Of a stretch of DNA of 64,000 bases, positions 11,373-22,523 are shown piece by piece. The position numbers and the translations under genes were made by a program. The stretch covers positions 1-64,000 of the forward strand of contig CACOIV010000003.1 in assembly GCA_902627335.1 (NCBI GenBank), read 5' to 3'. The first letter of the stretch is position 1; each line of letters begins with the position of its first letter. This DNA comes from an uncultured Prochlorococcus sp. GTDB lineage: Bacteria > Cyanobacteriota > Cyanobacteriia > PCC-6307 > Cyanobiaceae. Under the pieces are notes generated by a model. That model was not told the DNA's origin. It did no database searches and was given only the letters and a program-made list of their open reading frames with translations.

Positions 11373-12284
11373 TTATAAAAATGAATTAAAAAGAAGACCT
11401 ATTATTAACCCAAATCCATTCATAGTTTGGAACTTCAAAGCAATAAATTTGCAATCTTTTAAAGCTTGAGGGTTATAGTGATAACTATTAAGGATATTTA
11501 TTAGTTTGAGTGCATAAGGCAGGCTTATTAAGTAAAGAAAGCATAATTTTGGAATAAATTCTACAAAAATAGTAAATGTCTGGAAAAAATATATAAATAA
11601 AACTATTAATGGTACTAATGAAGCAGATTTTTTTGTGCCCATTAAAACTAAAGGAGAACGCTTTCCATATTTTTTATCTTCATTTATTTGATGAAAATGA
11701 GAACAAAATAGAACTAAAGTTATAGATAAGGCTGGACCTGTCCCCAAAAGTAAAGATTCTCGCCATGGGATTTTATTTGCGTATATCCCAATTGGGTTAA
11801 GTGCAATCAGCCCAGCGGCAAAAGCAAAAGGGCCGAATGCTAGCCAGCATAGAGGTTCTCCTAGACCTAAATAACCTAATCTAAAAGGTGGACCTTGGTA
11901 TAAGTAACCTAAAGTGCATGATAAAAGGATAAGAATTAATATATTTATACTTAGAGATAAAGAGATAATATAAATAATCAATAAGCCTAAAAATAATGAT
12001 AAATATGCAATTAAAAATATTAATTTTTTATTTTTTATAAGATTAATTATTGAATGAAATTTAAATTGATCAATTCCAGTATCTGAATCATATAAATCAT
12101 TTGTAAGGTTTTCCCAAAGGAGTATTAGTATAGAAGCTATTGTAAACCAAAAAAAGTTAATAAATTTTATATCTTTAAAAGCATAAAAATTATATGCTCC
12201 ACAAATAAATATAGGAATTATAGCAACAGAATATAATGGCCATTTTATTGCTTGATTCCATAATTGTTTTTTATCTACACGCAT
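11373..12284 (-). CDS. menA: 1,4-dihydroxy-2-naphthoate phytyltransferase
   Basis: UbiA-like membrane prenyltransferase, NLTNDLYDSDTGID motif; men cluster. Confidence 0.9.
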   Translation of the reverse strand: MRVDKKQLWNQAIKWPLYSVAIIPIFICGAYNFYAFKDIKFINFFWFTIASILILLWENLTNDLYDSDTGIDQFKFHSIINLIKNKKLIFLIAYLSLFLGLLIIYIISLSLSINILILILLSCTLGYLYQGPPFRLGYLGLGEPLCWLAFGPFAFAAGLIALNPIGIYANKIPWRESLLLGTGPALSITLVLFCSHFHQINEDKKYGKRSPLVLMGTKKSASLVPLIVLFIYFFQTFTIFVEFIPKLCFLYLISLPYALKLINILNSYHYNPQALKDCKFIALKFQTMNGFGLIIGLLFNSFL

Positions 12285-12383
12285 TCCCGATAGTTGTTTA
12301 AAATTAATAATATTATTAAATATAGTTTACAGTTAATTTGAATTTTTTAAATAAAAAACTATTCTGATTTCAAGAAGTAATTT

Positions 12384-13766
12384 ATGAATTATAATTTAAG
12401 CTTTTCAGATTTCTCTAAAAGTGTTTTGCAAGAAATTGATAAATATTCTTTAGATGATTCTATTATTTCTATTTTTATTGAGATTCCAAAAATAGATTTA
12501 ATTGATATCTATGATGATTTATTGGAAGATTATTCTTTTTCCTCTTTCTGGGAGGATAATAATCAAATCTCATATTTAGCACTTGGAAAATGTGAAAGTT
12601 TGAATTATTTCGGGACTAATAAATTTAAATTTGCAAAAAAATTTAATGATCAAATTTTTAAAAAATTAATAACTATAAATCTTTATTCAAAAAGAATATT
12701 TTTTCCAAAATTAATTTATTTTTTCTCTTTTGATGATAAAAACAATAAAGGTCCTTCTTATAAATCCATTCCCTCTTTTGAAGCGGTTCTCCCAAAATTT
12801 TTAATAATAAAAGATAAAAAAAGTACATATATATCTATGAATATAAAATTACTAAATAAGAAAAATATTAGTGTATTAATTGCTGAGTTTTGGCATTTAA
12901 GAAAAAGAATATTCTCCAAAAAGACAGTTAATAGAAGCTACAAATCAGATAAAATAAACCATGACTCTTTAAAACATTTATTGGGCCAATCTCGCAATGT
13001 TTTATCCAAAAAAGTAGTTAAAGGAATTAAACTTATTAATGATGATATACTTCAAAAGATAGTAATAGGAAGTAGATTAATATTTAAAGCTAATAAAGAT
13101 TTAAATTTAATAAATATTTTAAAAAAACTAAGAATCAATCAACCTAATTCTTGTAAATATGTATGGAAAAGGAATAGTCAAGATATTACTTTTGGAGCTT
13201 CACCTGAAAAATTATTTTCTTTTAATAAAAACTTATTAATTTTAGAAGCAGTTGCTGGAACTGCTCCAAGTCATTTAGATAGAAATCTACTTCTTGAAAG
13301 TCAAAAAGATTTACTTGAGCATAATTTTGTAAGAGATTATTTATTTGAATCCTTACATCATTTGAATATTAATGAATATAAGATTGAGAAAATAAAAGTT
13401 ATTCAATTTGGAGATGTCTCACATTTATATACTGAAATTAATTCTGAGATTGAAAGTATATGTCCTTTTTTATTATTGGAATATTTACATCCATCTCCTG
13501 CGGTTTGCGGTGTCCCCAAAAAAGAAGCACTTTTTTGGATAAATAATATTGAGGTTTATGATAGAGGTAATTATGCTTCTCCAATAGGTTGGATTGATAG
13601 TAGAGGAAATTCTGATTTTAGAGTCGCAATAAGAGGTGCAAGATTTATAAATAATGAAATAGAAATTACAGCAGGTTCAGGAATTGTAAAAGGATCTATT
13701 GCTGAAAACGAAATTGAGGAGATAAATCTTAAGTTATTAACTCTAGCAAAAGAAATTTTGTCTTAA
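12384..13766 (+). CDS. menF: Isochorismate synthase
   Basis: Chorismate-binding C-terminus: FGASPEKLFSF, EAVAGTAP, LHPSPAVCGVPKKEA, AGSGIVKGS. Confidence 0.92.
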   Translation: MNYNLSFSDFSKSVLQEIDKYSLDDSIISIFIEIPKIDLIDIYDDLLEDYSFSSFWEDNNQISYLALGKCESLNYFGTNKFKFAKKFNDQIFKKLITINLYSKRIFFPKLIYFFSFDDKNNKGPSYKSIPSFEAVLPKFLIIKDKKSTYISMNIKLLNKKNISVLIAEFWHLRKRIFSKKTVNRSYKSDKINHDSLKHLLGQSRNVLSKKVVKGIKLINDDILQKIVIGSRLIFKANKDLNLINILKKLRINQPNSCKYVWKRNSQDITFGASPEKLFSFNKNLLILEAVAGTAPSHLDRNLLLESQKDLLEHNFVRDYLFESLHHLNINEYKIEKIKVIQFGDVSHLYTEINSEIESICPFLLLEYLHPSPAVCGVPKKEALFWINNIEVYDRGNYASPIGWIDSRGNSDFRVAIRGARFINNEIEITAGSGIVKGSIAENEIEEINLKLLTLAKEILS

Positions 13767-13767
13767 A

Positions 13768-14694
13768 TTAATCAATAATATTTAATAACTTTTCTATAAC
13801 TCGATCAGAAACTGAATGATTAGATAATTTTTCTATTTCTCTTAATCCTGTTGGACTGGTTACATTGATCTCGCTCAACATTCCATTGATAACATCAATA
13901 CCAACAAAAAATAATCCTTCATCTCTAAGATGTTTTGATAATTCTGAACAAATATTCTTTTCTTGTAACGTTAAGGATGTTTTTTCTGCATTCCCCCCTA
14001 GTGCAAGATTGCTTCTGAAATCGTCTTTTTTGGGAATTCTATTGATATAACCCAATGGATCTCCATTAACTAGAATTATTCTTTTGTCTCCATTTTTAAC
14101 CTGAGGAATAAACTTTTGCATCATTACAGGCAGTTGTTCTTGTGAAGTGATTAATTCGATTAATGCATTTATACCTGGCGAGTCTCTGGTTAATCTAATA
14201 ACTCCTTGCCCTCCTTTTCCTCCTAGAGGTTTTACAACTACATCCTCATTGATTTTTGCAAAGTTAATTAGATCATCTACTTTACTTGCAACGATTGTTG
14301 GTGCCATTAAGTGACTATATCTAAGAGCACCTAATTTTTCATTCCATGCTCTTAATGATGCTGGCTTATTAATTACTTTTACACCTTTCCTTTCAGCAAC
14401 TTCAAGAAGATGAGTTGCGTAAAGATATGCTTCATTTACTGGTGGATCTTTTCTCATCCATATGCAGCTAAAATTTGCAAGAGGTATACATTCACTTTCA
14501 AGATAATTAATCCAAGGATTAGGTTTAGTTTTAGTACTTGAAGCCCATACTTCATCTCCTCTTGCTTCAAGATCTTGAGGTGTACAAAACCATACTTCGA
14601 TATTTCTTAGATCAGTTGCTTGCATTAATGCTGCAGTTGAGTCTTTAAGAGGATTTATATTTTTAATAGGATCAATAACAAATAAAAATTTCAT
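13768..14694 (-). CDS. gshB: Glutathione synthetase
   Basis: [30 protein letters not shown]-grasp. ORF track starts at 14721 but the canonical N-terminus begins at the internal Met at 14694. Confidence 0.95.
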   Translation of the reverse strand: MKFLFVIDPIKNINPLKDSTAALMQATDLRNIEVWFCTPQDLEARGDEVWASSTKTKPNPWINYLESECIPLANFSCIWMRKDPPVNEAYLYATHLLEVAERKGVKVINKPASLRAWNEKLGALRYSHLMAPTIVASKVDDLINFAKINEDVVVKPLGGKGGQGVIRLTRDSPGINALIELITSQEQLPVMMQKFIPQVKNGDKRIILVNGDPLGYINRIPKKDDFRSNLALGGNAEKTSLTLQEKNICSELSKHLRDEGLFFVGIDVINGMLSEINVTSPTGLREIEKLSNHSVSDRVIEKLLNIID

Positions 14695-14701
14695 ACTTTT
14701 A

Positions 14702-14956
14702 TTAGAGTAATAAATTATCAAGTTTATTTTCTTTTTCTAATTCATAAAGATCATCGCACCCTCCAATCCCTTCATCATTGATAAAAATCTGTGGAAGTGA
14801 TCTTCTCCCACTTGCTCTTAAACTCATTTCCTCTCTAGCGGCTTCATCCCCATCAATTTTATATTCTGTGAATTGTATATTTTTTTTATTTAATAAATTT
14901 TTTGCTTTTATACAAAAAGGACAGTATTGCCAAGTGTAGATCTCAATTTTTGACAT
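14702..14956 (-). CDS. grxC: Glutaredoxin 3
   Basis: [13 protein letters not shown] redox motif CPFC. Confidence 0.95.
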   Translation of the reverse strand: MSKIEIYTWQYCPFCIKAKNLLNKKNIQFTEYKIDGDEAAREEMSLRASGRRSLPQIFINDEGIGGCDDLYELEKENKLDNLLL

Positions 14957-15030
14957 TTTTTTAAATATTATTTACTTTATACTATTAAATAATTGACCCT
15001 GTTAGATTATTAATAACAATAAATTTTATT

Positions 15031-16141
15031 TTGATAGATATTACAGAATTTAAAAAGGATCTTTCTGAATTAACAGAACGTTTAGTAAATGTAGAGGACT
15101 GTCTTTGACATGCCTAAATTAGAATCTCAAAAGAAAGAATTAGAGCAAATTATTATTGGAGAGAATTTTTGGGATGATCCTCAAGAGGCTCAGAAATTAA
15201 TGCGTAATTTAGATGATATTAAAGACCAAATAAATTTAGTGAAACATTGGAAAACTCTAATATCAGATGCTAATGCTTCTATTGAACTTTACTCTTTAGA
15301 GCCAGACGGTGATTTAATTAAAGAATCTCAAAATGGGCTTATAACTTTAAAAGAAGATTTAGATAGGTGGGAATTACAAAGATTATTAAGCGGAGAATAT
15401 GATAAGTTGAGTGCTGTAATTTCTATTAATGCTGGAGCTGGTGGTACAGATGCTCAGGATTGGGTAGAAATATTATTAAGGATGTATTCAAGATGGGTTG
15501 AGCAACATTCAATGAAATTATCAATTTCAGAAATATCTGATGGAGAGGAAGCTGGTATAAAAAGTGTTACTTTTGAAGTTGAGGGACGATATGCTTTCGG
15601 TTATCTTCAGAATGAGAAAGGTACACATAGATTAGTGAGAATTTCTCCTTTTAATGCAAATGGTAAAAGGCAGACAAGTTTTGCTGGTGTAGAAGTAATG
15701 CCTAAATTAGATGAAAATATTACTTTAGATATTCCTGAAAAAGATTTAGAAATAACAACCAGTAGATCAGGCGGAGCTGGAGGACAAAATGTTAATAAAG
15801 TTGAAACCGCCGTAAGAATTACACATTTACCAACAAAAATATCTGTACGTTGTACTGAAGAAAGATCTCAATTAAAGAATAAAGAGAAGGCAATGAATTT
15901 ACTTAAAGCAAAGTTACTAGTTATAGCAAAAGAACAAAGAGCTGCTGAAATTTCAGAGATCAAAGGTGATATTGTAGAGGCTGCTTGGGGTACTCAAATC
16001 AGGAATTATGTATTTCATCCTTATCAAATGGTTAAAGATCTTCGTACTAAGCAAGAAACAAATGATTTAGATTCAGTATTAAATGGTGATCTAGACCCTT
16101 TTATTAATAAGTTATTGCGTCTAAATATTTCTAATAGATAA
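15031..16141 (+). CDS. prfB: Peptide chain release factor 2, expressed via +1 programmed frameshift at 15103-15109
   Basis: Short frame TTG(15031) [27 protein letters not shown](15106-15108); main frame continues DMPKLESQ... with [17 protein letters not shown]; slippery CTT TGA C. Confidence 0.93.
15094..15110 (+). promoter_or_regulatory. prfB: prfB +1 recoding site (GAGG, then CTTTGAC slippery stop)
   Basis: gaggactgtctttgaca: upstream purine-rich SD-like element plus in-frame TGA; frames differ by exactly +1. Confidence 0.9.
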
Positions 16142-16150
16142 ATTATAAAT

Positions 16151-16333
16151 ATGACTATTAAAAAAGAAGATCCTAATAAAAAAATTACATCTCCAAGTTT
16201 CATTAAACTTGCTATGCGTAATATGGTAAGGAAAGGTAGTAAAAGTATCTCTCATTTCTTTATTACTTTTTTAATCTTATTTGGATTATTACTGTTATTA
16301 GCGACATTAAGTAAACCAACTATGCCGCTATAA
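16151..16333 (+). CDS. Small membrane protein (DUF3285-like)
   Basis: 60 aa with single C-terminal TM segment HFFITFLILFGLLLLLATLSKPTMP. Confidence 0.75.
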   Translation: MTIKKEDPNKKITSPSFIKLAMRNMVRKGSKSISHFFITFLILFGLLLLLATLSKPTMPL

Positions 16334-16337
16334 ATAT

Positions 16338-16883
16338 ATGATTAAAGATAATTTATTTAAATTAAAAATAGATTTGTTATTTAAATTTGATAAAAGTCTT
16401 AGATTAAAAAATTTATTTAAAGAAGAAAAAGATGATTTGATTTTTGAACACTATTTCTGGCAAGAAATATTTGAAGCATGGATGGACACCATTTTAAGTG
16501 AAAATAAATTTAGTTATTTATCTAATTTAAATTTGAAAAGGTATAATTTTTCATTAAGTTTTGAGATTATAGATGATGAATTAATTGCTGATCTTAATAA
16601 AAAATGGCTAAATAAGAAAGGACCTACTGATGTTTTGTCTTTTCCAATTATCACCGAAAATGATTTTTATATTGAAATGCCTACTATTGAGTTAGGAGAT
16701 TTATTTATATCCCTAGATACTGCTCAAAAACAATCAAAGGAATTTAATAATTCTTTAAAGGAAGAAATGATTTGGTTGGCTAGTCATGGCTTTTTACATT
16801 TACTTGGATGGGATCATCGTGATAGTAATGAATTAAATAAAATGCTTTTTTTGCAAGAATATTTGATCTCGAAATTAAATTGA
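16338..16883 (+). CDS. ybeY: Endoribonuclease YbeY
   Basis: LNKKWLNKKGPTDVLSFP and HGFLHLLGWDH metal site. Confidence 0.95.
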   Translation: MIKDNLFKLKIDLLFKFDKSLRLKNLFKEEKDDLIFEHYFWQEIFEAWMDTILSENKFSYLSNLNLKRYNFSLSFEIIDDELIADLNKKWLNKKGPTDVLSFPIITENDFYIEMPTIELGDLFISLDTAQKQSKEFNNSLKEEMIWLASHGFLHLLGWDHRDSNELNKMLFLQEYLISKLN

Positions 16884-16903
16884 ATTAAAGCAATTAAGAT
16901 TTC

Positions 16904-17320
16904 ATGAATAAGAAAAAATCTACTTTAAATCAAAGAGGCCAATCCTTTAAAGCTTCAAAAAATTTCTATGAAAGTTTAAATTATGCCTATTCGGGCATAG
17001 TATATTGTTCAAAATATTCTAGAAATTTTAGAATTCAGATCCTTTGTTCTGTAATAACAATTTTTTTAGGAAGACTGCTTAAATTAAATGCTATAGAATC
17101 GATAGTTATTCTTGCGACTGTTTTTTCAGTTTTGATATTGGAAATATTAAATACTTCTATTGAATCACTTGTGGATCTAGTCGTCGGTAATAAGTACAGT
17201 AAATTAGCGAAAATCTGTAAGGATTGTTCAGCAGCATCTGTATTACTAGCTGCTATTAATTCTATATTTATTGCTGCATATGTATTTTTTCCTAAAATTA
17301 AGATAATCTTACTTACCTAA
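16904..17320 (+). CDS. dgkA: Diacylglycerol kinase (prokaryotic, DgkA family)
   Basis: EILNTSIESLVDLV, KDCSAASVLLAA. Confidence 0.93.
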   Translation: MNKKKSTLNQRGQSFKASKNFYESLNYAYSGIVYCSKYSRNFRIQILCSVITIFLGRLLKLNAIESIVILATVFSVLILEILNTSIESLVDLVVGNKYSKLAKICKDCSAASVLLAAINSIFIAAYVFFPKIKIILLT

Positions 17321-17326
17321 TATATT

Positions 17327-17923
17327 ATGTTTTTAGTTATTGATAATTATGATAGTTTTACTTTTAACTTAGTCCAATATATTGGAGAGTTATCTACTGA
17401 ACACTCTATTGCAAAAGATATTTTGGTAAAAAGGAATGATGAAATTACTTTAGACGAAATTATTGAAATTAAACCAGATGCCATCTTATTATCTCCTGGT
17501 CCAGGGAACCCAGATCAATCAGGTATTTGCTTACCAATTTTAAAAGATATTTCACAAAATATTCCTACTTTAGGGGTTTGTCTTGGTCATCAAGCTTTGG
17601 CTCAGGCATATGGAGGAAATGTAATAATTGCTAAAGAATTAATGCATGGGAAAACTTCCAAAATTTTTCATAATAAAGAAGGCTTATTCAAAGATATCGA
17701 TAGTCCTTTTATTGCTACTAGATATCATAGTTTAATTGTAGATTCGTTTACTTTACCCCCTTGTTTTGAAGTCACTGCTTATTTAGAAGACTCTACAATT
17801 ATGGGACTGGTTCATAAAGAATATAGGCATATTCAAGGAGTACAGTTTCATCCAGAAAGTGTTTTGACACAATTTGGACATAAATTGATAAGTAATTTTC
17901 TTAAATTGGCTGAACAGATGTAA
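17327..17923 (+). CDS. Anthranilate/aminodeoxychorismate synthase glutamine amidotransferase
   Basis: IDNYDSFTFNLVQY, LSPGPGNPDQSG, GVCLGHQ, VQFHPES (TrpG/PabA family). Confidence 0.93.
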   Translation: MFLVIDNYDSFTFNLVQYIGELSTEHSIAKDILVKRNDEITLDEIIEIKPDAILLSPGPGNPDQSGICLPILKDISQNIPTLGVCLGHQALAQAYGGNVIIAKELMHGKTSKIFHNKEGLFKDIDSPFIATRYHSLIVDSFTLPPCFEVTAYLEDSTIMGLVHKEYRHIQGVQFHPESVLTQFGHKLISNFLKLAEQM

Positions 17924-17949
17924 AATCTAAAGTTAAAAGACTTTTTGTT

Positions 17950-18666
17950 TTGAAAATTAACAAATCACTACTAACATTAATATTTAGCTTTTTGCTACCC
18001 TCATCTGTTTTGGCAGAGGATTTAATTATAAAGAGTTATGGACATAGTAATTTCTTAATTGAGGGTAATGGTAAATCTATAATTTTAAATCCATATAAAT
18101 CAGTAGGTTGTGCATCGAATTTAAAAAAAGCTAAATTTTCCGGCGCAGACTTCATTTTAGCAAGTTCAAGATTAGCTGATGAAGGATATAATCCTTCTGA
18201 TTTAATAATGTTTGTTGATCCTGGTTCTTATAAGTACAAAGAAATTCTCTTTCAGGGTGTACCTATCGCTCATGATAGGTTTGGAGGAAGAAGGTTTGGA
18301 ATGGCAACAGTTTGGACATGGACTCAAAGTAATTTAAAAATTGTCCATATGACGGGAGCTGCCGGAGAAATCAATTTTAAGGATAAAATATTATTATTTA
18401 AACCAGACATTCTATTTATTTCTATAGGAGGAGGAGATAAATCTTATAATAGTAAAGAAGCTATAGAAATCATAAAAGAATTACAGCCTAAAATTATTAT
18501 TCCTGCACATTATCTTCCAAGTAATAAATTACCTGATAATTGCAAATATACAAGTTCAGAAGTGTTTGTGAAAAACATAAAAGGTTTTAAAATAAAAAAA
18601 TTTCCAAATAGTTTAAAAATAAATTCTAATAGGATATACGAGCAAACAATATATTTAGTAAATTAA
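17950..18666 (+). CDS. Metallo-beta-lactamase-fold hydrolase (UlaG-like)
   Basis: KSYGHSNFLIEGNGKSIILNPY; TTG start; N-terminal signal-like segment. Confidence 0.75.
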   Translation: MKINKSLLTLIFSFLLPSSVLAEDLIIKSYGHSNFLIEGNGKSIILNPYKSVGCASNLKKAKFSGADFILASSRLADEGYNPSDLIMFVDPGSYKYKEILFQGVPIAHDRFGGRRFGMATVWTWTQSNLKIVHMTGAAGEINFKDKILLFKPDILFISIGGGDKSYNSKEAIEIIKELQPKIIIPAHYLPSNKLPDNCKYTSSEVFVKNIKGFKIKKFPNSLKINSNRIYEQTIYLVN

Positions 18667-18667
18667 T

Positions 18668-19777
18668 TTACTTAAGGTCCAAATCTTCATAAGTTTTCCA
18701 GAATAATTCCATTTGCTCTTTAGTTCCAATACTTACTCGGATTGATCCTTCAATATATTCTTTGTTACTCATATTTCTAATAAGTACCCCTCTTTTTCGC
18801 ATATCTTCTTCTAATTTATTTGGTTCTTTATTAGGCCACATTAGAAAATAATTGCCTCCACTAAAGTGGCTTCTTATATTTATTGTTTTGAATTTATTCA
18901 TAATCCATTTTCTCGCGTTTTTTACTTGTAAAACATAATTACTTATATATTCATAATCCTCGATTGCAGCTATTGCTGCAGTCACAGCAAAACTATTTAC
19001 ATCATATGGCCCAGTAACTTTTTTAATATATTGCATTATTTTTTGATTGCCAAATGCAAATCCTATTCTGAGTCCTGCTAATCCAGCAGTCTTTGATAAA
19101 GATTGTATAACTATAATATTTTTTGTATTTTTAAAATTAATTTTATTAAGGAGACTATCACCTTCAAATTTCTCATAAAGCTCATCAACAACTATCAAAG
19201 CTTCTTTATACCTTTGCGCTAAATCAATTATCTTTTCAGCCTTTAAAATTGTTCCAGTGGGATTATTCGGATTACATATAAAAATTAATTTAGGATTATA
19301 TTTTTTTATTTTATTTTCAAAATCTTTAATAGGGAATAAAAAATTATTTCCTTCATATGGAATTGTAATTATCTTCATTCCTTGTATTTCCGCACATGGA
19401 AAGTAATAGCCAAAAGTAGGATTAGTTGTTAAAAAGAATTTATTTTTTGCTCCAAAAGTATTAAATATCGCATTAATTGCAGCATCAGCCCCATTAAATA
19501 TTCCTATTTCTTCATAATCAAAATTCCCATAATTTTGATATTTTGTGCATAAAATTTTTTTAAGAAAATTATATTCTGGATAGACAGAAATCTCATTAAG
19601 TTTTATTGATTGAATTGCTTCATAAACTTTTGGACTTGGACCAAGTGTATTTTCATTAAAATCTAATCTCAATAATTTTCTTCTATCCTCCAATGGTGCA
19701 GAATAAGATTTCATATTAATAATCTCTTTTTTTGGCTCAGGATAAAAATTATTTATATTTTTAAATAAAGCCATCAC
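18668..19777 (-). CDS. PLP aminotransferase, HisC-like
   Basis: [37 protein letters not shown]. Confidence 0.9.
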   Translation of the reverse strand: MMALFKNINNFYPEPKKEIINMKSYSAPLEDRRKLLRLDFNENTLGPSPKVYEAIQSIKLNEISVYPEYNFLKKILCTKYQNYGNFDYEEIGIFNGADAAINAIFNTFGAKNKFFLTTNPTFGYYFPCAEIQGMKIITIPYEGNNFLFPIKDFENKIKKYNPKLIFICNPNNPTGTILKAEKIIDLAQRYKEALIVVDELYEKFEGDSLLNKINFKNTKNIIVIQSLSKTAGLAGLRIGFAFGNQKIMQYIKKVTGPYDVNSFAVTAAIAAIEDYEYISNYVLQVKNARKWIMNKFKTINIRSHFSGGNYFLMWPNKEPNKLEEDMRKRGVLIRNMSNKEYIEGSIRVSIGTKEQMELFWKTYEDLDLK

Positions 19778-21570
19778 ATTCTTTCAAGAGTTTCAATACC
19801 AAGAATATTTAAACTTAATTTTAATGTCTTTTCAGTTAAGTAGCATAATAATAGTCTGGATTCTTTGATATTTTCTTCTGCTTGTAGAATACTTAATTTA
19901 TCATAAAATCTATTAAAAATTTGGCAGATTTCATATAAGTAATTACAAATTCTGTTAGGCATAAGTTCTTTTTCTGCAGAAATAATTATTTCATCAAATT
20001 GCAATAATTTCTTAATCAGTCTCCATTCCTGAATTTCATTAAATAATATTTTATCTAAATTTAATTCATCTTCTTTGAAATTATTTTTACGTTTTATTCC
20101 TGCAATCCTCACAACAGTATATAAAAGATAAGGCGCAGTATTGCCATTTAAAGCAAGCATTTTATCAAAACTAAACTGATAATTTGTAATTCTATTTTGG
20201 CTTAAATCAGCATATTTTACAGAACTTATTCCAATAATTTTTGAAGTATTTTCTATGAAATCATTGCTTTCTTTGCGATTTTCTTTTTCTAATCTAATCT
20301 TCAAATCTTTTTCTGCTCTTTTGATTGATTCATTTAATAAATCTTTAAGGCGAATCGTTTCACCCGCTCTTGTTTTTAGCTTTTTGCCATCAACACCTTG
20401 AACTAATCCAAAAGGGACATGGGTTACTTGGCAATTGTTTGGAATCCATTGTGCTTTTTCAGCAACTTGAAAAACAGCAGAAAAATGATTTGATTGACCT
20501 TGATCAGTTACGTATATTATTCGATATGCTCCATCTCCATAAGGTTCTTTATGAAATCTATATTTTAATGCTGCTAAATCAGTAGTAGCGTAGTTAAATC
20601 CCCCATCTTTTTTTTGAATTATTAGCGGTAATGGTTTACCTTCCTTGTTTTTCATGCCTTCTAAAAAGACACATTTAGCTTTTTGGTCTTCAACTATAAT
20701 ATTTTTAGCTTCCAGTTCTTGGACTATATTTTTTAAATATTTATTATAAAAAGACTCACCTCTTTCTTCAATTTTTATATTGAGAATATTATAAATACTA
20801 TTAAATTCTTTTCTTGATTGATTGCAAAGCAATTTCCATGCAGATATTGATTCTTTATTGCCTTGTTGAAGGTTAATTACTTCTTGTCTAGCTTTTGCCT
20901 GAAAATCAATATCATTATCAAATCTTTTTTTAGATGATTTATAGAATTCTACTAAGTCACCTAAATTAATATTTTCTGTACTTTTTAGTGCATCTGGAAA
21001 AACATCTTTTAAATGACTAATTAACATTCCAAATTGAGTCCCCCAATCTCCTACATGATTAATCCTGAGAACTTTAAACCCTCTAAATTCAAAAATTTTA
21101 GCTAATGAGTCTCCAATTATAGTAGATCTTAGATGTCCTACATGCATCTCTTTTGCGATATTTGGACTTGAAAAGTCAATAATTATTTTTTTTTCTTTTT
21201 CTATTTTTGGGACATTAAGTCTGTCAGATTTATAGTTTAAAATTAATTCATTTATAAAAATATCTTTTTTTAATTTTATATTTATGAATCCTGGACCTGC
21301 TATTTCTAAATCATCTACCATATTTGTAATAGCATCATTGGCTCTTATTAATTTTAAAATTTCTGATGCTATAACTCTAGGATTTTTCTTGCAAATCTTT
21401 GATAGCATTAGACTAACATTAGATTGGAAATCACCAAACTCTTCTTTAGTTGAGGCTACTAAAATATTTTTGCGAACCTTATCAAACTCCTCTAATTTAT
21501 TATTTAACTTAAGATAACTTAAGATGGAATCTTCAAAAACTTTTGTAAGTTTATTAAAGGTATGAATCAT
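19774..21570 (-). CDS. argS: Arginyl-tRNA synthetase
   Basis: [49 protein letters not shown]. Confidence 0.98.
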   Translation of the reverse strand: MIHTFNKLTKVFEDSILSYLKLNNKLEEFDKVRKNILVASTKEEFGDFQSNVSLMLSKICKKNPRVIASEILKLIRANDAITNMVDDLEIAGPGFINIKLKKDIFINELILNYKSDRLNVPKIEKEKKIIIDFSSPNIAKEMHVGHLRSTIIGDSLAKIFEFRGFKVLRINHVGDWGTQFGMLISHLKDVFPDALKSTENINLGDLVEFYKSSKKRFDNDIDFQAKARQEVINLQQGNKESISAWKLLCNQSRKEFNSIYNILNIKIEERGESFYNKYLKNIVQELEAKNIIVEDQKAKCVFLEGMKNKEGKPLPLIIQKKDGGFNYATTDLAALKYRFHKEPYGDGAYRIIYVTDQGQSNHFSAVFQVAEKAQWIPNNCQVTHVPFGLVQGVDGKKLKTRAGETIRLKDLLNESIKRAEKDLKIRLEKENRKESNDFIENTSKIIGISSVKYADLSQNRITNYQFSFDKMLALNGNTAPYLLYTVVRIAGIKRKNNFKEDELNLDKILFNEIQEWRLIKKLLQFDEIIISAEKELMPNRICNYLYEICQIFNRFYDKLSILQAEENIKESRLLLCYLTEKTLKLSLNILGIETLERM

Positions 21571-21601
21571 GAAATATATCTAAAAATGATCTATTTATTA
21601 C

Positions 21602-22465
21602 TTAAATATAACGCATACTAAAATCAATCCACTTACTTTTTGTAACTGAAGAACTAGTTGAAATAAAATCTATACCTTCAATTAAATATTTATCAATTTC
21701 TAAGTGATTTATACCAGAAACTTCAATAATTAATTCCTTATTATTATTTTTTTTGTAAAGTCCTTTAGAAGTCATCCTTAATTCTTTTATAGATTTTCTT
21801 AGTAGGTCTGGATTTATTTCATCTAGTAAAATACTGTCTGCTCCTGCAACAATTGCTTCCTTAGCTTGTTCAATTGTCTCAGCTTCAATAATAATATGAG
21901 AAGTAAAAGGTATATTTTCTCTTAATTTCTTGACTGTATTTATTAAATTATCTGACCATGCGATATGGTTTTCTTTTATCATTGCAGCATCATAAAGACC
22001 CATCCGGTGGTTTATTCCACCACCGCATTTAAATGCATATTTTTCAAAAATTCTTAATCCTGGAGTAGTTTTCCTTGTATCGGCTAGTTTTATATCTGTA
22101 TTTTTTAGTTTTTCTACTATTTTATATGTAAATGATGCTACTCCTGAGAGATGCATAGCTATATTTAGAGCAGTTCTCTCCATTGATAAGAGGCTTATGG
22201 CTTTACCATTTAATTCAAGAATTATTTGATTTTTACTAAATTTTTCCCCATCAGCTATCAAAAAATTATATTCAATTTTTTTATCAATTTTATCAAATAA
22301 AAGTTTTAGTATTTCTACTCCGCAGAATATCCCATCCTCTTTAGCTATCCATTTTGCGTTTACTTTATCTTTTGTAATTGCATATTTAGTTAAATCACCT
22401 TTTCCAATATCTTCATCAATCCATTCATCTATTTTTTTTGAAATGTATGGTGTATTCCAATGCAC
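21602..22465 (-). CDS. nadC: Nicotinate-nucleotide pyrophosphorylase
   Basis: EDIGKGDLT, LADTRKTTPGLR, GGGINHRMGLYDAAMIKENH. Confidence 0.96.
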   Translation of the reverse strand: MHWNTPYISKKIDEWIDEDIGKGDLTKYAITKDKVNAKWIAKEDGIFCGVEILKLLFDKIDKKIEYNFLIADGEKFSKNQIILELNGKAISLLSMERTALNIAMHLSGVASFTYKIVEKLKNTDIKLADTRKTTPGLRIFEKYAFKCGGGINHRMGLYDAAMIKENHIAWSDNLINTVKKLRENIPFTSHIIIEAETIEQAKEAIVAGADSILLDEINPDLLRKSIKELRMTSKGLYKKNNNKELIIEVSGINHLEIDKYLIEGIDFISTSSSVTKSKWIDFSMRYI

Positions 22466-22523
22466 GATTAAAATTTAATGAGATATATTTTCTAAACTAT
22501 TCTAGCCTTTTAAGTACTATTAT

